From contig JAJHZJ010000335.1 in NCBI GenBank assembly GCA_023548195.1, forward strand, positions 3,465,020 to 3,529,019: DNA of 64,000 nucleotides, in the 5' to 3' direction. Within the stretch, counting starts at the first letter, position 1. Each line of letters opens with the position of its first letter. This stretch comes from Bettongia penicillata ogilbyi. Lineage: Eukaryota; Chordata; Mammalia; Diprotodontia; Potoroidae. The translations under genes and the position numbers were made by a program. The notes below the pieces were generated by a model. It was not told the DNA's origin, did not search any database, and saw only the letters and a list, made by a program, of their open reading frames with translations. This document shows, piece by piece, positions 1 through 11,000 of the stretch.

Positions 1-1108
1 AATAATTACATTTATTTGCTGAATAGAAAAATAAAAAGTCACCTCACTTACACAACTAGGAAGACTATTTTGCTCCATATTCTTCCAATTTTTAAAAAAA
101 TTTTTTTTTTTAACGTTTGAATTGCTGATTCAGTTGGAATACACTGAGTTGGTGGGTGTTGCATGTGACACCTTTCTGTATCCAGTGGGAGTTTGGAGGT
201 AGAAAGTAAACTACTAGCATTCAGAATATAGAGAGCATTTTTGGCATGTTCTATGTTTATACGAACCATTAGAAGAAGGTAATACATACATGACATACAT
301 ATATATAAATACATGTATCATGTGTAGATACATATACAAATACCCATATACACATGTGTATGTATGTATATTCTTTGAGATATTGTTCCTTACAAATATG
401 GCTCTATGACAGGGGCAGACACTGGGTGTATTTTGGAGATGAAAAACAAAACATCAATAAAATTCATTAAATAGTTTCACAAAAAGATGGACTGTGATAT
501 TTAATGAAGGGAGTAACATCAAGTAAAGGAGTTATAAGGAAGGAAAAGGTAAAGGAAAGTGTGCAGATAAGGGGATTCTAGGGAAAGGAAACACAGGAGA
601 ACATCTGCAGACAGAAAGGCATGCGCCTTCAGATAAAAAGTGATGGAGGATAAAGAAGAGTGGAGACTGTCAAGTGGAAGTTGAATGTTATCAAGAAGAC
701 TTGAGCAGATAGGGTCAAGGATATCTCATAAGGGCTATGTATTTAGAATTAAAAAGAAGATGTGGGAAGTTATCAGAATGATAAGAAAGGAGCTAAGGGG
801 AGAACTGGGAAGTTTCCTTGAGTTATTGACTCATGTATTCAGGGAAGTTTTAATTTCCTTAATGGGTCATAAGAGACACACGTAGAACAGCAATAAATGT
901 AGATTTTAAGAATCATTAAGAGAAAAATAAGCAAGGGAAACAAAGGCAAATGATGAAGTAGAGTTTGCTTGAGTGAATAATGTTGTTAACATCTTTAAGA
1001 AAAACAAAGTTTAGCCATTGCATTGCTGAAGGGCAGAGAAACAAAAAGAAGATGGTAAGCTTGAAGATCAATTGGAGGCTAGGGGTCTTCTAGTTTTTAT
1101 TTTTTTGA
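1..1108. other. Non-coding flank upstream of V1R pseudogene A
   Basis: No gene recognised. The stretch is AT-rich with short TATA/CATA-rich patches near 290-370. An open frame of 66 codons at 685-885 is kept in copy B (49,746-49,949), but it has no protein-like composition and is explained by the recent duplication. The last 100 bases are homologous to 15,645-15,745 upstream of the intact V1R. Confidence 0.6.
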
Positions 1109-1109
1109 T

Positions 1110-1335
1110 TAGTCACATCTAATTGTCTGTGAAGAAACTTGATGTTAACTTGGCAAAGGAACTGGAGTGGTTTGCCATTTTCTTCTCCAGCTAATTTTAT
1201 GGATGAGGGAACATCAGTAAACATGGCTGGCAGAGGATCCAAGGATGACACAGCAAGTTAGTAGTGTTTGAGGGCGCATTTGAATACAGGTCTTTCTGAT
1301 AACAGAGTTAACACCCTCTCCTTTGTGCCACCCTG
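1110..1335 (+). repeat. Marsupial CORE-SINE (MAR1/WALLSI-like), copy A
   Basis: Contains the typical series TTGGCAAAGGAACTGGAGTGG, TTGCCATTTTCTTCTCCAGC, GATGAGGGAAC and a 3' end ending in GTGCCACCCTG, as in abundant marsupial CORE-SINEs of the MIR superfamily. The same SINE sits at the matching place upstream of V1R copies at 15,745-15,975 and 53,107-53,335. It therefore inserted before those units duplicated. The family name is from memory, not from a search. Confidence 0.7.
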
Positions 1336-1499
1336 TTGCTTAAATGTTTTCAGGACTACAGAAAGAAGGAATGTTAATAGATGTTCATCTAGTAAGGCAA
1401 GATCCGCTGTCTGAGAAATTTTTTTGCTCCTCGTACGGGAGTTCAGAAGATCATGAGATTTCAGTGTAAAAATCTAAGAATGGAAAAAAGCATAATGTC

Positions 1500-1516
1500 A
1501 TGTGTCTCTCTATATG
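1500..1516 (+). promoter_or_regulatory. Mutated 3' splice acceptor of V1R pseudogene A
   Basis: The pyrimidine-rich stretch before the coding exon ends in TCTATAT, where the three other V1R copies have CATAG or TATAG (16,164; 13,550; 53,511). The acceptor AG is thus lost in copy A alone. That the site is a real acceptor is inferred from its conservation and from the usual V1R structure of non-coding 5' exon(s) plus one coding exon. Confidence 0.55.
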
Positions 1517-1562
1517 TCACTTAGAACTGGACAACAAATCATCTTCATAAGACAACTAAAGA

Positions 1563-2451
1563 ATGCTGACTTTGGATGAAATTGTGGGGATAGTATACCT
1601 GCTACCAAGTGTAGCTGAATGCCTAGGGAACTGTATCCTCTTCTTCCACAGTTTTAATTTCCTCATGACTCAGAGAACAAGACCTGAAAACCTAATGATC
1701 ATCCATTTTGTGTTTTCCAGTGATTTAGCTCTTCTCTTTCATGGAATGCCTACTACAACAAGGCTTTGGAGAGTGAAATGTCTCCTGGATGAGACTAGGA
1801 TTAAAATTATAACAGATTTACCAGCACTAACCTGGAGCCTCTCTTTGTGAAGCATCTGCTTTTTGAGTGTCTTCCAGGCCAGTACTGTTAGTCCTCACAA
1901 CTCCATATGGGCACAGCTCAAAATGAGAGCACCAAAGTGCATCATTCCATGCATTCTTCTTTGATGGATCTTCAATCTACCATTCAGTGTCATTCTATGT
2001 CAATACCATGACTGTCAAAACAACAGATAGCAGATAGTAAATATGGTTGGCACAATGGGTATAATTCTCTATATTTGAATAATAAGAATCATGTTAAACA
2101 TAAGCATGATGTGTCTTTACGATGCTTTGCTTGTAAGTTTCCTGACATGGTCTAGTGCCCACATGTTCTCAATCCTATGAAGACACAAGAAGCTGGTAAA
2201 TCATATTCATACTAATATCCTCTCAACAAAAATATCCCCTGAAACCAGAGCCACCCAAGATATCTTGCATCGAGTGAACATCTTTAATTTCTTTGTTCAG
2301 TCACTTTTTTGCTCTGTGTATGCTCTACTTTAAATTTATAAACACTTGGATGATGTATTCCTCAACATATCTGTTTTTGTGGTATCCAGCAATCAGTTTC
2401 TTTATTTTGATCAGTACTGATAACCAGATTTGCAGTACTTGTACTCATTGA
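1563..2451 (+). pseudogene. V1R vomeronasal receptor pseudogene A
   Basis: Full-length relative of the intact receptor at 16,209-17,105. It starts with the same MLT N-terminus and runs through TM1-TM7 to the matching terminal CATTGA. The frame is open for 95 codons, then a TGA at 1,848-1,850 replaces the Cys codon of the TM3 motif SLCGTC. A second in-frame TGA at 1,962-1,964 replaces a TM4 Cys (CW to stop-W). Further changes follow in the ECL2 region. Residual family marks include FQAS, the SPETRATQ region before TM6 and a decayed TM7 SPFVL equivalent. Both stops are shared with the copy at 53,559-54,441, so inactivation predates the duplication. The splice acceptor is also mutated. It is a non-functional receptor relic. 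Confidence 0.93.
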
Positions 2452-5040
2452 TAGATGGAAAAATTAAAGAGTATCCCCTACCTTGTAATTCAGATCTACA
2501 CAGAAAATCTGTAGAGACATAGAAACTCAAAATGTTTCAGCTCAATGCAACGTGAAGGAAAATTGAAACCAGTCAGTCAACAGATTCCTGAAAATGAGAG
2601 GCAAGATCAATAAGTCATGAAGAAATGTTTGCTTCCTCAACTCGAGCCTCTTTTTCTGTGTTTGGTAGTTCCATGAAAAACTCCAACCTATCTGAATGAA
2701 CTTCAAGAAGTTATGACTTTTCTAGGCTGGGATTGTGGGGACGTTCTTAAGCTTGTCTGGTGCTAATTTCTTACTTCTTTTGACTTCTCTATTTTAAGTC
2801 TTATTCCCAAAATGTCATCTCACGGAACACCTATGTTGGTTTCTGCTGACCCTCTCCAATCAGATATACTCCCTCTTGTAATCCTGGAAATTTCAACTCC
2901 TCAATGAATTTGATGACCAGAAACTCACTGTTGATCAGATAGGATAATCGTTTCCATATCTCAGGTATAAATCTTATTTTTTTATTAACAGATAAGTCAA
3001 TAGTTTATGAAATACTCATCTGAATGGTTTTAATGGATTTTTCATAAAGTGAACCAATAAAAAGAACTAATAAGGTAAAGCCCCATGGCAAACTAAGAAC
3101 TAAACGAGAACAGAGGTGAGCCAAAAAATATTGCAAGAAAATGGACTCAGATTAAAAATACATTAAGGATATATTTGTTAAGTGTCTTGGAAATCTAATT
3201 CAAGGTGCTTTAAACGAAAAAGAATGGCCAGTGAAGAAGACAGGATATGTATATCCTCAAAGGTATATAGCAGAGAGAGAAACTTCAAAGAATAATCAAC
3301 AGTGAAACATCTAGGATACTATAAGGGGCAAATTCTTGAAGGACAAAGAGAATTCCCAAAGATGATTTTCCTAGTGAAGGAATGCATGATGAGGAAGTTC
3401 TCAGAAACTGAAAAGCAGTATAGTTATTGGGAAATGGGAGAAATCTATAATGAGTCCCTTTCTTAAATAAAAAGCTCTAGACCCCATAACTCTGCCCAAA
3501 ATCAGATGAGGCAATCAGAGGAACAAAGGGTTCAGATAGCACATGATTACCTGGTATTTTCGGTTTTTCAGGAGAATGAGATTTCCAAATAATAAAGTCT
3601 TGCGAAGAAGGAAGGTATTCTGAAGAGGTCAGAAAGCAGAAATGGATGAGGATTAGTGGAAGCAGTTTGCAAGCCTCACATGGTGGCAAGATCACAGTGG
3701 AGTAATACAACGAACCAGATATGTTTGAAACTCTCCCCAAAGCAGAACAAATAATAACTTCATGATTTCCCTTAGCAATTCTGCTTTCCAAATGATGAAG
3801 ATAAAAATCAATGGTAGGTGGTTTTCTACATTGGATTCCTCATTTAACTGAAGGAATTGTTATTTATCATGCATATAATGGAAATGTGTAGATTAACTGA
3901 TATTTTCCCCTATACAACAATGGAAGTTAAGAAATCCAGATAGTCTGACATATATCCCAGTTTTCTGGAGAACATATTAGAAATAAAATATAAATGGGGA
4001 AGATGGAGTAATTCTAAGTAGAATGGGAAATTCTCACCAAAAAAAACCATACTGTTAAGTTGCAAGGAGAGTGATTTTCAATTATAAGGGGAAAAATGAA
4101 ATTGATCTAAATATACCTATGTATATCCACATAGAAATCTACAGCAAAGTATTTTTTTTTAAATATATGTGTTCTTATGATGGAAACAAGGTAAAGTAAC
4201 AGCATGAATATTCAAGTGTTACTATCTCCTGTAAAAATGAACACAGGAGGATCAAGCCTCCAAAAAAAAAAGACTAGTAAGTGACAATAAAAATAACAAC
4301 GAAAAAGATCTTTTAAATTGTATTGTGAAAAATGGCATATAAGAAAATAAAATAGATGCATATGAGTATTTATAATATGAGTTTCATTATAAATACCTAA
4401 GTATATGTATGGGTATGTAAGTGTAGGTAAGTAAGTAGGTATGAATGCAATGTGTATTATTTACTAAGTAGCCTCTCTTGAAATGGAAATTTATTGCTGC
4501 ATATTTTGAATCCTCCCTTCCATTCTACTGTGCACAGGGCAATGTTGTTTTCTTTTCCTATTTTTATTTAAAATTTACTATTTAAGTTTGTGTTTCTTTT
4601 CCTTTTCTTATTGTGTATTTATTTTAATATTTAATTTGAATATAAATTAATAAAAAAATTTATTTTGTTATATAAAAGAACTCACCTGTGAGAACATCTA
4701 GTTGGTCTAGCTTGATTTTCCTCATTTTGTCCTGCCAAAGGAAATGTCTTTTTCATTAAAAATAACAAAACAAATGTCATGTAGACAAAGATGATACTTC
4801 ACATAAGTAATACTTTTCAATAAAAGAGTACATAGTTAATTATGCTGAATTCATATGACCTGGACAAGATCAGTTACATTCTCAGGCACAGAAAAATGTG
4901 TTTAAACTGACTAGTCTGAAATTTGAGCTACTGGGAATGACATTCAAAAGTACAACTGATGTGCAAGGCATATATTAAGATTGGGGAAGAAAAATTGCTA
5001 GCACAAATTTAATAAATGGAAAAAATGAATACCCCATACA
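2452..5040. other. Non-coding 3' flank of V1R pseudogene A
   Basis: Holds the former 3' untranslated region to about 3,080, then AT-rich DNA. The stretch 3,200-3,290 is homologous to the split flanks of the L1/HAL1 insertion next to the intact V1R (17,870-17,880 and 19,965-20,060). Between 3,300 and 3,790 identity to copy B is strongly mosaic (see findings). No coding feature is recognised. Confidence 0.6.
3056..3061 (+). terminator. Putative polyadenylation signal of V1R copy A
   Basis: An AATAAA lies 605 bases after the V1R stop position. It is preserved at the same spacing in the intact gene (17,719) and in copy B (55,042), within a conserved stretch (CATAAART GAAC..AATAAAAAGAAC). Confidence 0.45.
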
Positions 5041-5049
5041 CATCAATGA

Positions 5050-5815
5050 GATTGATTTGAATTCTTAGGGAAATTCTAGACTAAGAACATTAAATTGGTG
5101 GAAATGTGCATACCCTTGACCCAGCCATACCACTTCTAGGACTGTATCCCAAAGAGATCATAAAAATGGGAAAGGGTCCCACATGAGCAAAAAATATTTA
5201 TAGCAGCACTCTTTGTGGGGGCAAAAAACTGGAAATCAAGGGGGTGCCCATCAATTGGGGAAGAATTGAATAAATTGTGGTCTATGAATGTAATGGAATA
5301 CTATTGTGCTATAAGACATGATGAAAAGGAAGACTTCAGAGAGTCCTGGAAAGACTTATACAAGCTTATGCTGAGTGAAAGGAGCAGAATTGGAGAACTT
5401 TGTACACAGCAAGAACCACAGTGTGTGAGGATTTTTTCTGGTAGACTTAGAACGTCTTTGCAATGTAAGGACATAAAAAAATTCCCAATGGTCTTTTAAG
5501 GCAAAATGCCTTCCACATACAGAGAAAGAACTATGGAATTCAATGACAGAAAGTAGCACATCATTTTCTTTGTATTACATTTTGGTTTGTTATATGATTT
5601 TTCCCAATCATTTTAATTCTTCTATGCAATATGACTATGGAAAAATGCATTTAATAGAAATACATGAGTGGAACCCATACAAAATTGTGTGCTGTCTTGG
5701 GGAGGGAAGAGGAAGGGAGGGAGGGAAGAGAATGAAGGAGGGGAAAAAATAAGCTATATGGTAGTGATTGCAGAGCAATGAAAATGAATAAAATAAAAAA
5801 GTGAGAAAAAAAGAA
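5050..5815 (+). repeat. L1 3' end (ORF2 C-terminus and 3' UTR), copy A
   Basis: The forward frames encode the end of an L1 ORF2 protein: KNWKSRGCPSI, then NKLWSMNVMEYYCAIRHDE, resembling the KxWHIYTMEYYAAIKNDE tail of other mammalian L1 ORF2 proteins. It is followed by the marsupial L1 3' UTR with its GAAAGAACTATGGAATTC run, the GTCTTGGGGAGGGA G-rich tract and an A-rich end near 5,800. It is 5'-truncated. In copy B only its first ~200 bases survive, fused to the L1 at 6,290-6,860. Confidence 0.82.
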
Positions 5816-5844
5816 CAAATTGATAATAAGTTTATATTTACAAG

Positions 5845-5965
5845 GTTGCTGTTTTTACTTTGTCCTTCATTCTCAAAGAAGAACATGACATCAAGATGAT
5901 GACAGAACTGGTAGCTCACTTTGGTTTGAGTGAGGGAGGGCTGTGAAAGATCACCAACTGAATAC
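5845..5965 (+). repeat. RTE-type SINE fragment
   Basis: Has the run CTTTGTCCTTCATTCTCAAA, GAACATGACATCAAGATGATG, TTTGAGTGAGGGAGGGCTGTG, which I recognise as a common marsupial SINE body. The family is not verified. It is absent from copy B because it lies inside the B deletion. Confidence 0.5.
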
Positions 5966-6289
5966 TTACAAACAAATATGATGAATACACAAGAACAGCA
6001 CGGAATTATGGAGATTTTGTCATACTAGACCAAGCTCATTTCCTATTGGCATAGCATTGCTAAACCAGTGGTTGAAAAGAACATTGAGGACTTAGTTGAT
6101 TAGATTTAGGGAAGTGTGTCATATATTGGATCATAAAATAGAAGATGCAGAGAAGTGGACAAAGCAATAATACAAATAAATAATTACATCATTGCTGAGA
6201 TGACTGGATTTAAAGAGAAATTGTAAATAGTTCTATCTCAAAGTAGCAATTCACCATTGGAGGAACTCTGCATTTGTGTTTATTTGTTA

Positions 6290-6860
6290 AAGTATCTTTC
6301 TACTCAATCAGTGAAATTTAATGTACTCTTGGTGAAGTTGTGAATATTCTAAAGGACAATATGGAACTATGTCTAAAGAGTTACAAAAATGTGTATATCT
6401 TTTGATCCAGCAAGGCTAATGCTAGGTCTATATCACAAAGAGATCAAAGAAAAGTGAAAAGGACCTATTTGTACAAAAATATTTATAGCTATTCCTTTTG
6501 TGGTTACAAAGAATAGGAAATAAAGGGAATGCCCATCAGCTGGGGAATATCTCAATCAAGTTGTGGTATATAAATGTGAGGGAACACTATCATACCATAT
6601 GAAATGATGAGAAGGACATTTTCACAAAATTCTGGGACGACTTACATGAACTGATGAAAATTGAAGTGATCAGAAGCAGGAGAACATTATGTACTATAAC
6701 AGTTATATTTTAAGGATGATCATTTGAAAGACATTAGACACAAACACCTCTTTGAGATTCAGTAGAAGGCACTTCATTATAAGTATTTGGATGAGAATGC
6801 AGATGTACAATAAGGAATTGGCTAATTTTTAAAAAATAACTTTAAAATAAAGAGAAAGTC
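6290..6860 (+). repeat. L1 3' fragment, older, copy A
   Basis: Decayed L1 ORF2 C-terminal region with the same landmarks as 5,050-5,450: ATTTATAGCTATTCCTTTTGTGG, GCCCATCAGCTGGGGAAT, GTTGTGGTATATAAATG, ACTTACATGAACTGATG and AGGAGAACATTATGTAC. It is in direct orientation with the upstream L1 piece. That makes it the partner for the deletion seen in copy B. Confidence 0.75.
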
Positions 6861-6984
6861 ATTAGAGACATTAGAAACTACTTTATCTGCCTATTGTTCA
6901 TGGTAAATGACTCCCTGTAGGGCTTCAGAGATTCATCTCTCAATAAGGAACCATTAGCTGCTTTTTCCAGGAAGAGCATTTCTA

Positions 6985-7545
6985 GTTACTTGCAATGCTA
7001 ATGAGAATTAAAGATCTTCCCTCCCCATTAATGGGCCTGCCCTTTAAGGGAAACTTGACTAGGAGGAAGTTTGTTGTTGTTGTTGTTGTTGATGGAAGGC
7101 CCACAAATTTTGTTAATTTTTATTGATGCACTGGTTCTCTAGGGGTGTAATGTACACTAGCTCTGAAAAGGGTATGTATACATAAATACATACATACATA
7201 CATACATACACATATATATATGTATGTATGTATGTATGTACATACTCTGAGGTGAGATTTTGTTTTGGGGCTTACTCATTGGAAGTGTTTGTTTGGTCAG
7301 AGGAGACTGTGTTTGAAAACCCTGATGTTGGTGCTGCTTCTCTCTCTGCTAACTATATATGTATGGTCAGATATTTGGATCTGCTTGCTGATATATGTAT
7401 TGTTTATGGTCAGAGAGTTGGAAGCCCTATCTGTTGGTTGATCTCTGCTTCTCTATTTGCATTTTCTCTGAAGTTCAAGGTACTAACATTTCCCCTGAAC
7501 TAAGTGAATGTTACACTTGAATAAAGTGATTACTGATCCCTCAAA
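6985..7545 (+). mobile_element. Solo LTR-like element, copy A
   Basis: Homologous to 57,685-58,245 and, more distantly, to 14,738-15,215. Shared landmarks are the CCATTAATGGGCCTG/CCNTTAAGG pair near the start, the GCACTGGTTCTC motif, a GGGTATGTATA or AATACTCTGAG TATA-like region, GGGGCTTA, and a terminal AATAAAGTGATT polyadenylation-type signal. No internal retroviral genes are nearby. A solo LTR is the best reading, but the exact ends and any target duplication were not established. The open frame at 7,228-7,503 lies wholly inside and is not a gene. Confidence 0.5.
7163..7243. repeat. TACA/TATG microsatellite
   Basis: Runs of ACAT repeats, then TATATA, then TATG repeats, forming an imperfect self-complementary tract inside the LTR-like element at its TATA region. 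The counterpart in B (57,857-57,942) differs in length. Confidence 0.85.
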
Positions 7546-8622
7546 AGTTGCTTTGCTTTTAGAAAAACAGAGGTAAAAATCTGTACAGCAGGTCCTCCTG
7601 TATATGATGGGATCCTTGTTGTTGCATTACTTGAATCTTGCTAATGGAAACCAAGATTCACAGCTGTTACAATAAAGGGATGAAAAATAATTGCTGGTAG
7701 AAGATAGAAGTTGGAAGATCATACAAAGGGAAGAATTTCTTCAAAATTTTCTCAATTGGAAATCACTGGTAATTCATTACCCATCAGGAAGATGGTCCAT
7801 CTAGATTGGTGCTTAGCACAGAAATGACATAAATGTTACAACAAAATAATTGGAAATATCAACAACTCAAAGTAAGGCAAACTAAAAGCAAAGAAACTAT
7901 AATAACCAAGCTTAGTGCTAAAGAAAGAGAAGATTTTCTGCTTCTCTTTAGAAATGTGATAATATGGTTGTAAGATACTCACTATACCATCAGAATTTCT
8001 GATGTGTTGTTAGTTTTAAGAAACTTATTTCCTTTTCTTTTTCTTCTTTATTTTTAAATATGTTGCTAAAAAAGAAATCTCCTTAGAACAGGGAAATGGA
8101 TATTATGGGAGAGGCCAAACTTCAGACTGTCCCTTGAAAGTTCTTTCTCTGAATTTCAAAGAAGCAAGAGACTCAAACATCACATTACAGCTAACAAAAA
8201 TGCAGCTGCACGTCATCTTCAGCATAGGATAGTCATTCAACAAAGATAGAGAGCACATGCTGGGTAAGTTTACCTTCTCCTCTTTATTTCACAAAAAAAG
8301 GCATCTGGGTAACTGAAAAAGTTGTGATGCTTATTTCCTACCAAATTAGAAGGGCCCAAAAGGCAGATGGAAAGACTGTTTTATACCTACAAATCATCTG
8401 GAAAATTCATCAGCACAAGATGAGAACACTAGGACAATCTGTTAACAGTATATTACCTTGATTCTTCAGTAAGTGGACATAGTCCAAAGAACAGTTTACT
8501 TGACTACAGAGGGTGAAAAACAAATGAGGTAGATAGAAAATGAAAAAGAGGTCAAACATGATTCTGTCAGAAAGGAGGGGAATATAATGGAACATGTAAG
8601 CATTGAATTATACACATATATA
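7546..8622. other. Non-coding, duplicated in B
   Basis: No repeat or gene recognised with confidence. The sequence aligns with 58,246-59,330 at several percent divergence. Confidence 0.5.
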
Positions 8623-8652
8623 GATAGGTAGAGAGGTAGCGAGGTAGGGAGG

Positions 8653-8734
<82 letters not shown>

Positions 8735-8735
8735 T
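8623..8735. repeat. GATA tetranucleotide microsatellite, copy A
   Basis: Begins with imperfect GGTA/GGTAG units and continues as about 20 perfect GATA units to a terminal GATATAGACATG. The orthologous tract in B has an internal ATATAG interruption and different variant units. Read on the minus strand it gives long SIYL repeat peptides, which are artefacts. Confidence 0.97.
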
Positions 8736-8984
8736 AGACATGTGGCACAATTTCTCCCTAACTTGTTTCTCTCCAATCTTTTTCAAATTACTATACTTGT
8801 TCCTCTTTCCATCCTTTATAATCCTACAAGAATAATAATCTGTGTTTCTCTGATATCCTTCAATCTTTTAAAATCTCATTTGTGCCCTGGCTATCCCCTG
8901 TGTCTAGAATGCATGGCCTGGTCAGCTACACTTTGTCAAATCTATCATTTCCTTTATCTTAACATTTAATATATGGATTAAAAA

Positions 8985-9220
8985 TAGCACCTGACACTTA
9001 TAAATCCCTTTGAGTTTTACCAGCCACTGTATAAAAGTTATTGCATTTCTCCTTTACAAGAAACTCCTTTTATTTCCAAGTCTGAATGAGGAAAACTGAC
9101 AAGAAAAGAGGTTATGAGACTTCTTTAACACGAATCAAATAGTGAGCATCTAAGGCAGTTTTGAAACCCCGTTTTTCTTAGCTTTAAATTGTGGATTCTA
9201 ATGACTATTCTAACTCATTC
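8985..9220 (+). repeat. Decayed MIR/CORE-SINE-like fragment, copy A
   Basis: The pattern GCACCTGACACTTATAAA, CCCTTTGAGTTTTACC, GAATGAGGAAAACTGA resembles the marsupial MIR-like SINE opening (cell of CACTTTAAGGTTTGC, then GATGAGGAAACTGAGG). It is degenerate. Confidence 0.45.
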
Positions 9221-10239
9221 ACTAAAAACAGAGCTGAACTATAACCTTCTAAAAGATACTTTGCCCTATTCCACCATGGATATTCCCCCAATTTCCTACG
9301 ATGGGATTGTCTTGCTTTTGTTTGGCATAAATGATCATATACATTTATACATGAACATACTGGTTCTCTCACTTTCTACCAATAGATCAAAAAGTCTCTC
9401 AGAATAGAAAAATTCTTTTATCTTTTCCTGTCACTATAGTCATTTTGAAACCAATGCCGTTCCCCTACTAACAGCTTAATAAATAATGTATTGATTGCTC
9501 ATTTGAGGAGGAGTAAAGGTCATGGAGAAAAAAAACCGAAGATATAATATCAGCAAAGGAATTTCATTATTTTTGATCATGGAAGTGGTGCATTTATGTG
9601 TGATAACACAATCAAGGATAGACTCATCCAGTGGAGAGGAGGAGTGGAACAGCTGGTCATTGCAGTTGAGGAGATTCAGGAATTGTGAAGTAAGACAGTT
9701 TGAGCAAACATAAATATGCAGACAGAAAATCTGCTAGTAGAGAAATGGAAACTTTTCCTACTGGAAAAAGTAGGGTTATGAACAGGACCAACCCCTTCAA
9801 CCTTCAACCCTTTGACTTTTGTCCCACTTCTTGGTCCTATTTTTCTACAGAAAAAGAAAGGTGAGACAATCTTGAGCAGAGCTGATTATTAATTCCTGAC
9901 ACAGAATTCCATGCAGTTCGTCCTGGAGCTGAACGTGGCCATCAGCTCTACTCCATTAGATAAGAAAAAGAATAGGAAGATGACAGAGAGAAGTATAACA
10001 AACAGATGCAATGGTAGCAATTATACAAGGGAGACTGAGCTAGAATCAAGGGAGCACATCGGCTGGCAGCCCAATCCGCAGGCCCAAGTGTCCTCCTTCT
10101 CTCTCCAGAGAGTCCTCTGATAGGCCTCCATTTATTCTGTACTCTCATCTTGACAACAAAATTTCTCCCCACCTTCCCATTGAGACTGCCATAGAGATTC
10201 TAAAGAATCACAAGTGATCATTCAAAGATATAAACACCT
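9221..10239. other. Non-coding, duplicated in B
   Basis: Nothing recognised. It contains the divergence boundary: before about 10,078 this copy differs from B by point changes and small indels. After it, the two copies are nearly identical. Confidence 0.5.
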
Positions 10240-10505
10240 AGAATAAAAGTTAACTTTCTCTTAGACAAGTCCCAGATGCCCCAAACAAAGTGCCATTTCT
10301 CAGCAGTTGTCATGATAATTAGAGTCCTGGGGAAGGGAAATGTACTCAGCTATAACAGTCACTATAACTGTCACTCTGATTCTCCCCTATATATGAAAGG
10401 CAAACTCATAAATACACATATACTTGCTCAAAATACTTGCTCAAATACTGATTGCAGAAGTTCTGCTTTTTGTTTTGTTGAAAGAGATCAGCCTGGTAAG
10501 TGACT
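10240..10505 (+). promoter_or_regulatory. Conserved block with possible non-coding exon and splice donor
   Basis: Conserved between duplication copies and, more tellingly, with the older paralog at 24,480-24,790. The shared elements are GTTAACTTTCT, the core TCATGATAATTAGAG (ACATGATAATCACAG in the paralog), CCTGGGGAAGGGAAATG, and at the end GAGATCAGCCTG followed by GTAAGT at 10,496. V1R genes commonly have non-coding 5' exons several kb upstream. The TAATTA-type core is a homeodomain-style site. That this is a V1R promoter or 5' exon is inference. Confidence 0.35.
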
Positions 10506-10609
10506 CTACCATAATACCAGAGCCAGAGATTCATAGAATTGGGCAGGGACTTTAATTTAATGCATAGAACCTGGTGAGAGGATAGTAAGAATGCTTAGTG
10601 AATGAGTCA

Positions 10610-11000
10610 GTCACTCAAAAAGGAACATCGAAACATACAAAAGCATCAGTTAATTGCTAAGAGCAGAGAGAAAAAGAAAGGTAAAAATCAATGCCTATTC
10701 TCAAGAAGTTCAAAGTTTAATTGGATAGAAAACAAGCAGACAAGTAAGTACAAACAAGCAATTGGGTGACTTGCACCTATTGTCATAGAGAAGGCATTTA
10801 GACTGTGGATACCTTGCAAAGGCTTCTTCTCGAAGGTGGGGCTTTGCCTATGACTTGAAGGAGGCCAAAAGAACTAGAAGATGGTAAAGTGAAAGGAGGT
10901 TATAAGTATAAGAAACTGAGGCATTCAGGGTAAAGGAAAAACTTTATCTGTTTCTCTTGGAAGTGGTCTAGGGATAAATCCAAAAAATCATCATGAAAAG
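10610..11000 (+). repeat. Ancient interspersed repeat, part 1
   Basis: The series AAAAGCATCAGTTAATTGC, AAGAAAGGTAAAAATCAATG, CTCAAGAAGTTCAAAG, then AAGGCATTTAGACTGTG and GACTTGAAGGAGGCCAAA, matches a widespread old mammalian repeat (the 'increasing size of stock, CTCAAGGAGCTTACA' type). The family is unnamed here. B carries the same at 61,306-61,697. Confidence 0.45.

Noticed and set aside
685..885. 66-codon frame kept in copy B at 49,746-49,949
   Set aside because: Kept only because the duplication is young. No homolog recognised, and no conservation in the older V1R unit at 15,300-15,640.
5215..5499. 94-codon frame
   Set aside because: It is the L1 ORF2 C-terminus in a truncated repeat, not a gene.
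7228..7503. 91-codon frame repeated at 57,952-58,221
   Set aside because: Lies entirely inside the LTR-like element. The related element at 14,738 does not keep it.
8567..8786. Ser-Ile-Tyr-Leu repeat frames, also at 59,186-59,519
   Set aside because: Translation of the GATA microsatellite. The regular spacing is not a CRISPR array because there are no spacers.
10276..10503. 75-codon frame also at 60,945-61,199
   Set aside because: Falls in the near-identical tract. The older paralog at 24,480 does not keep the frame, only non-coding motifs.
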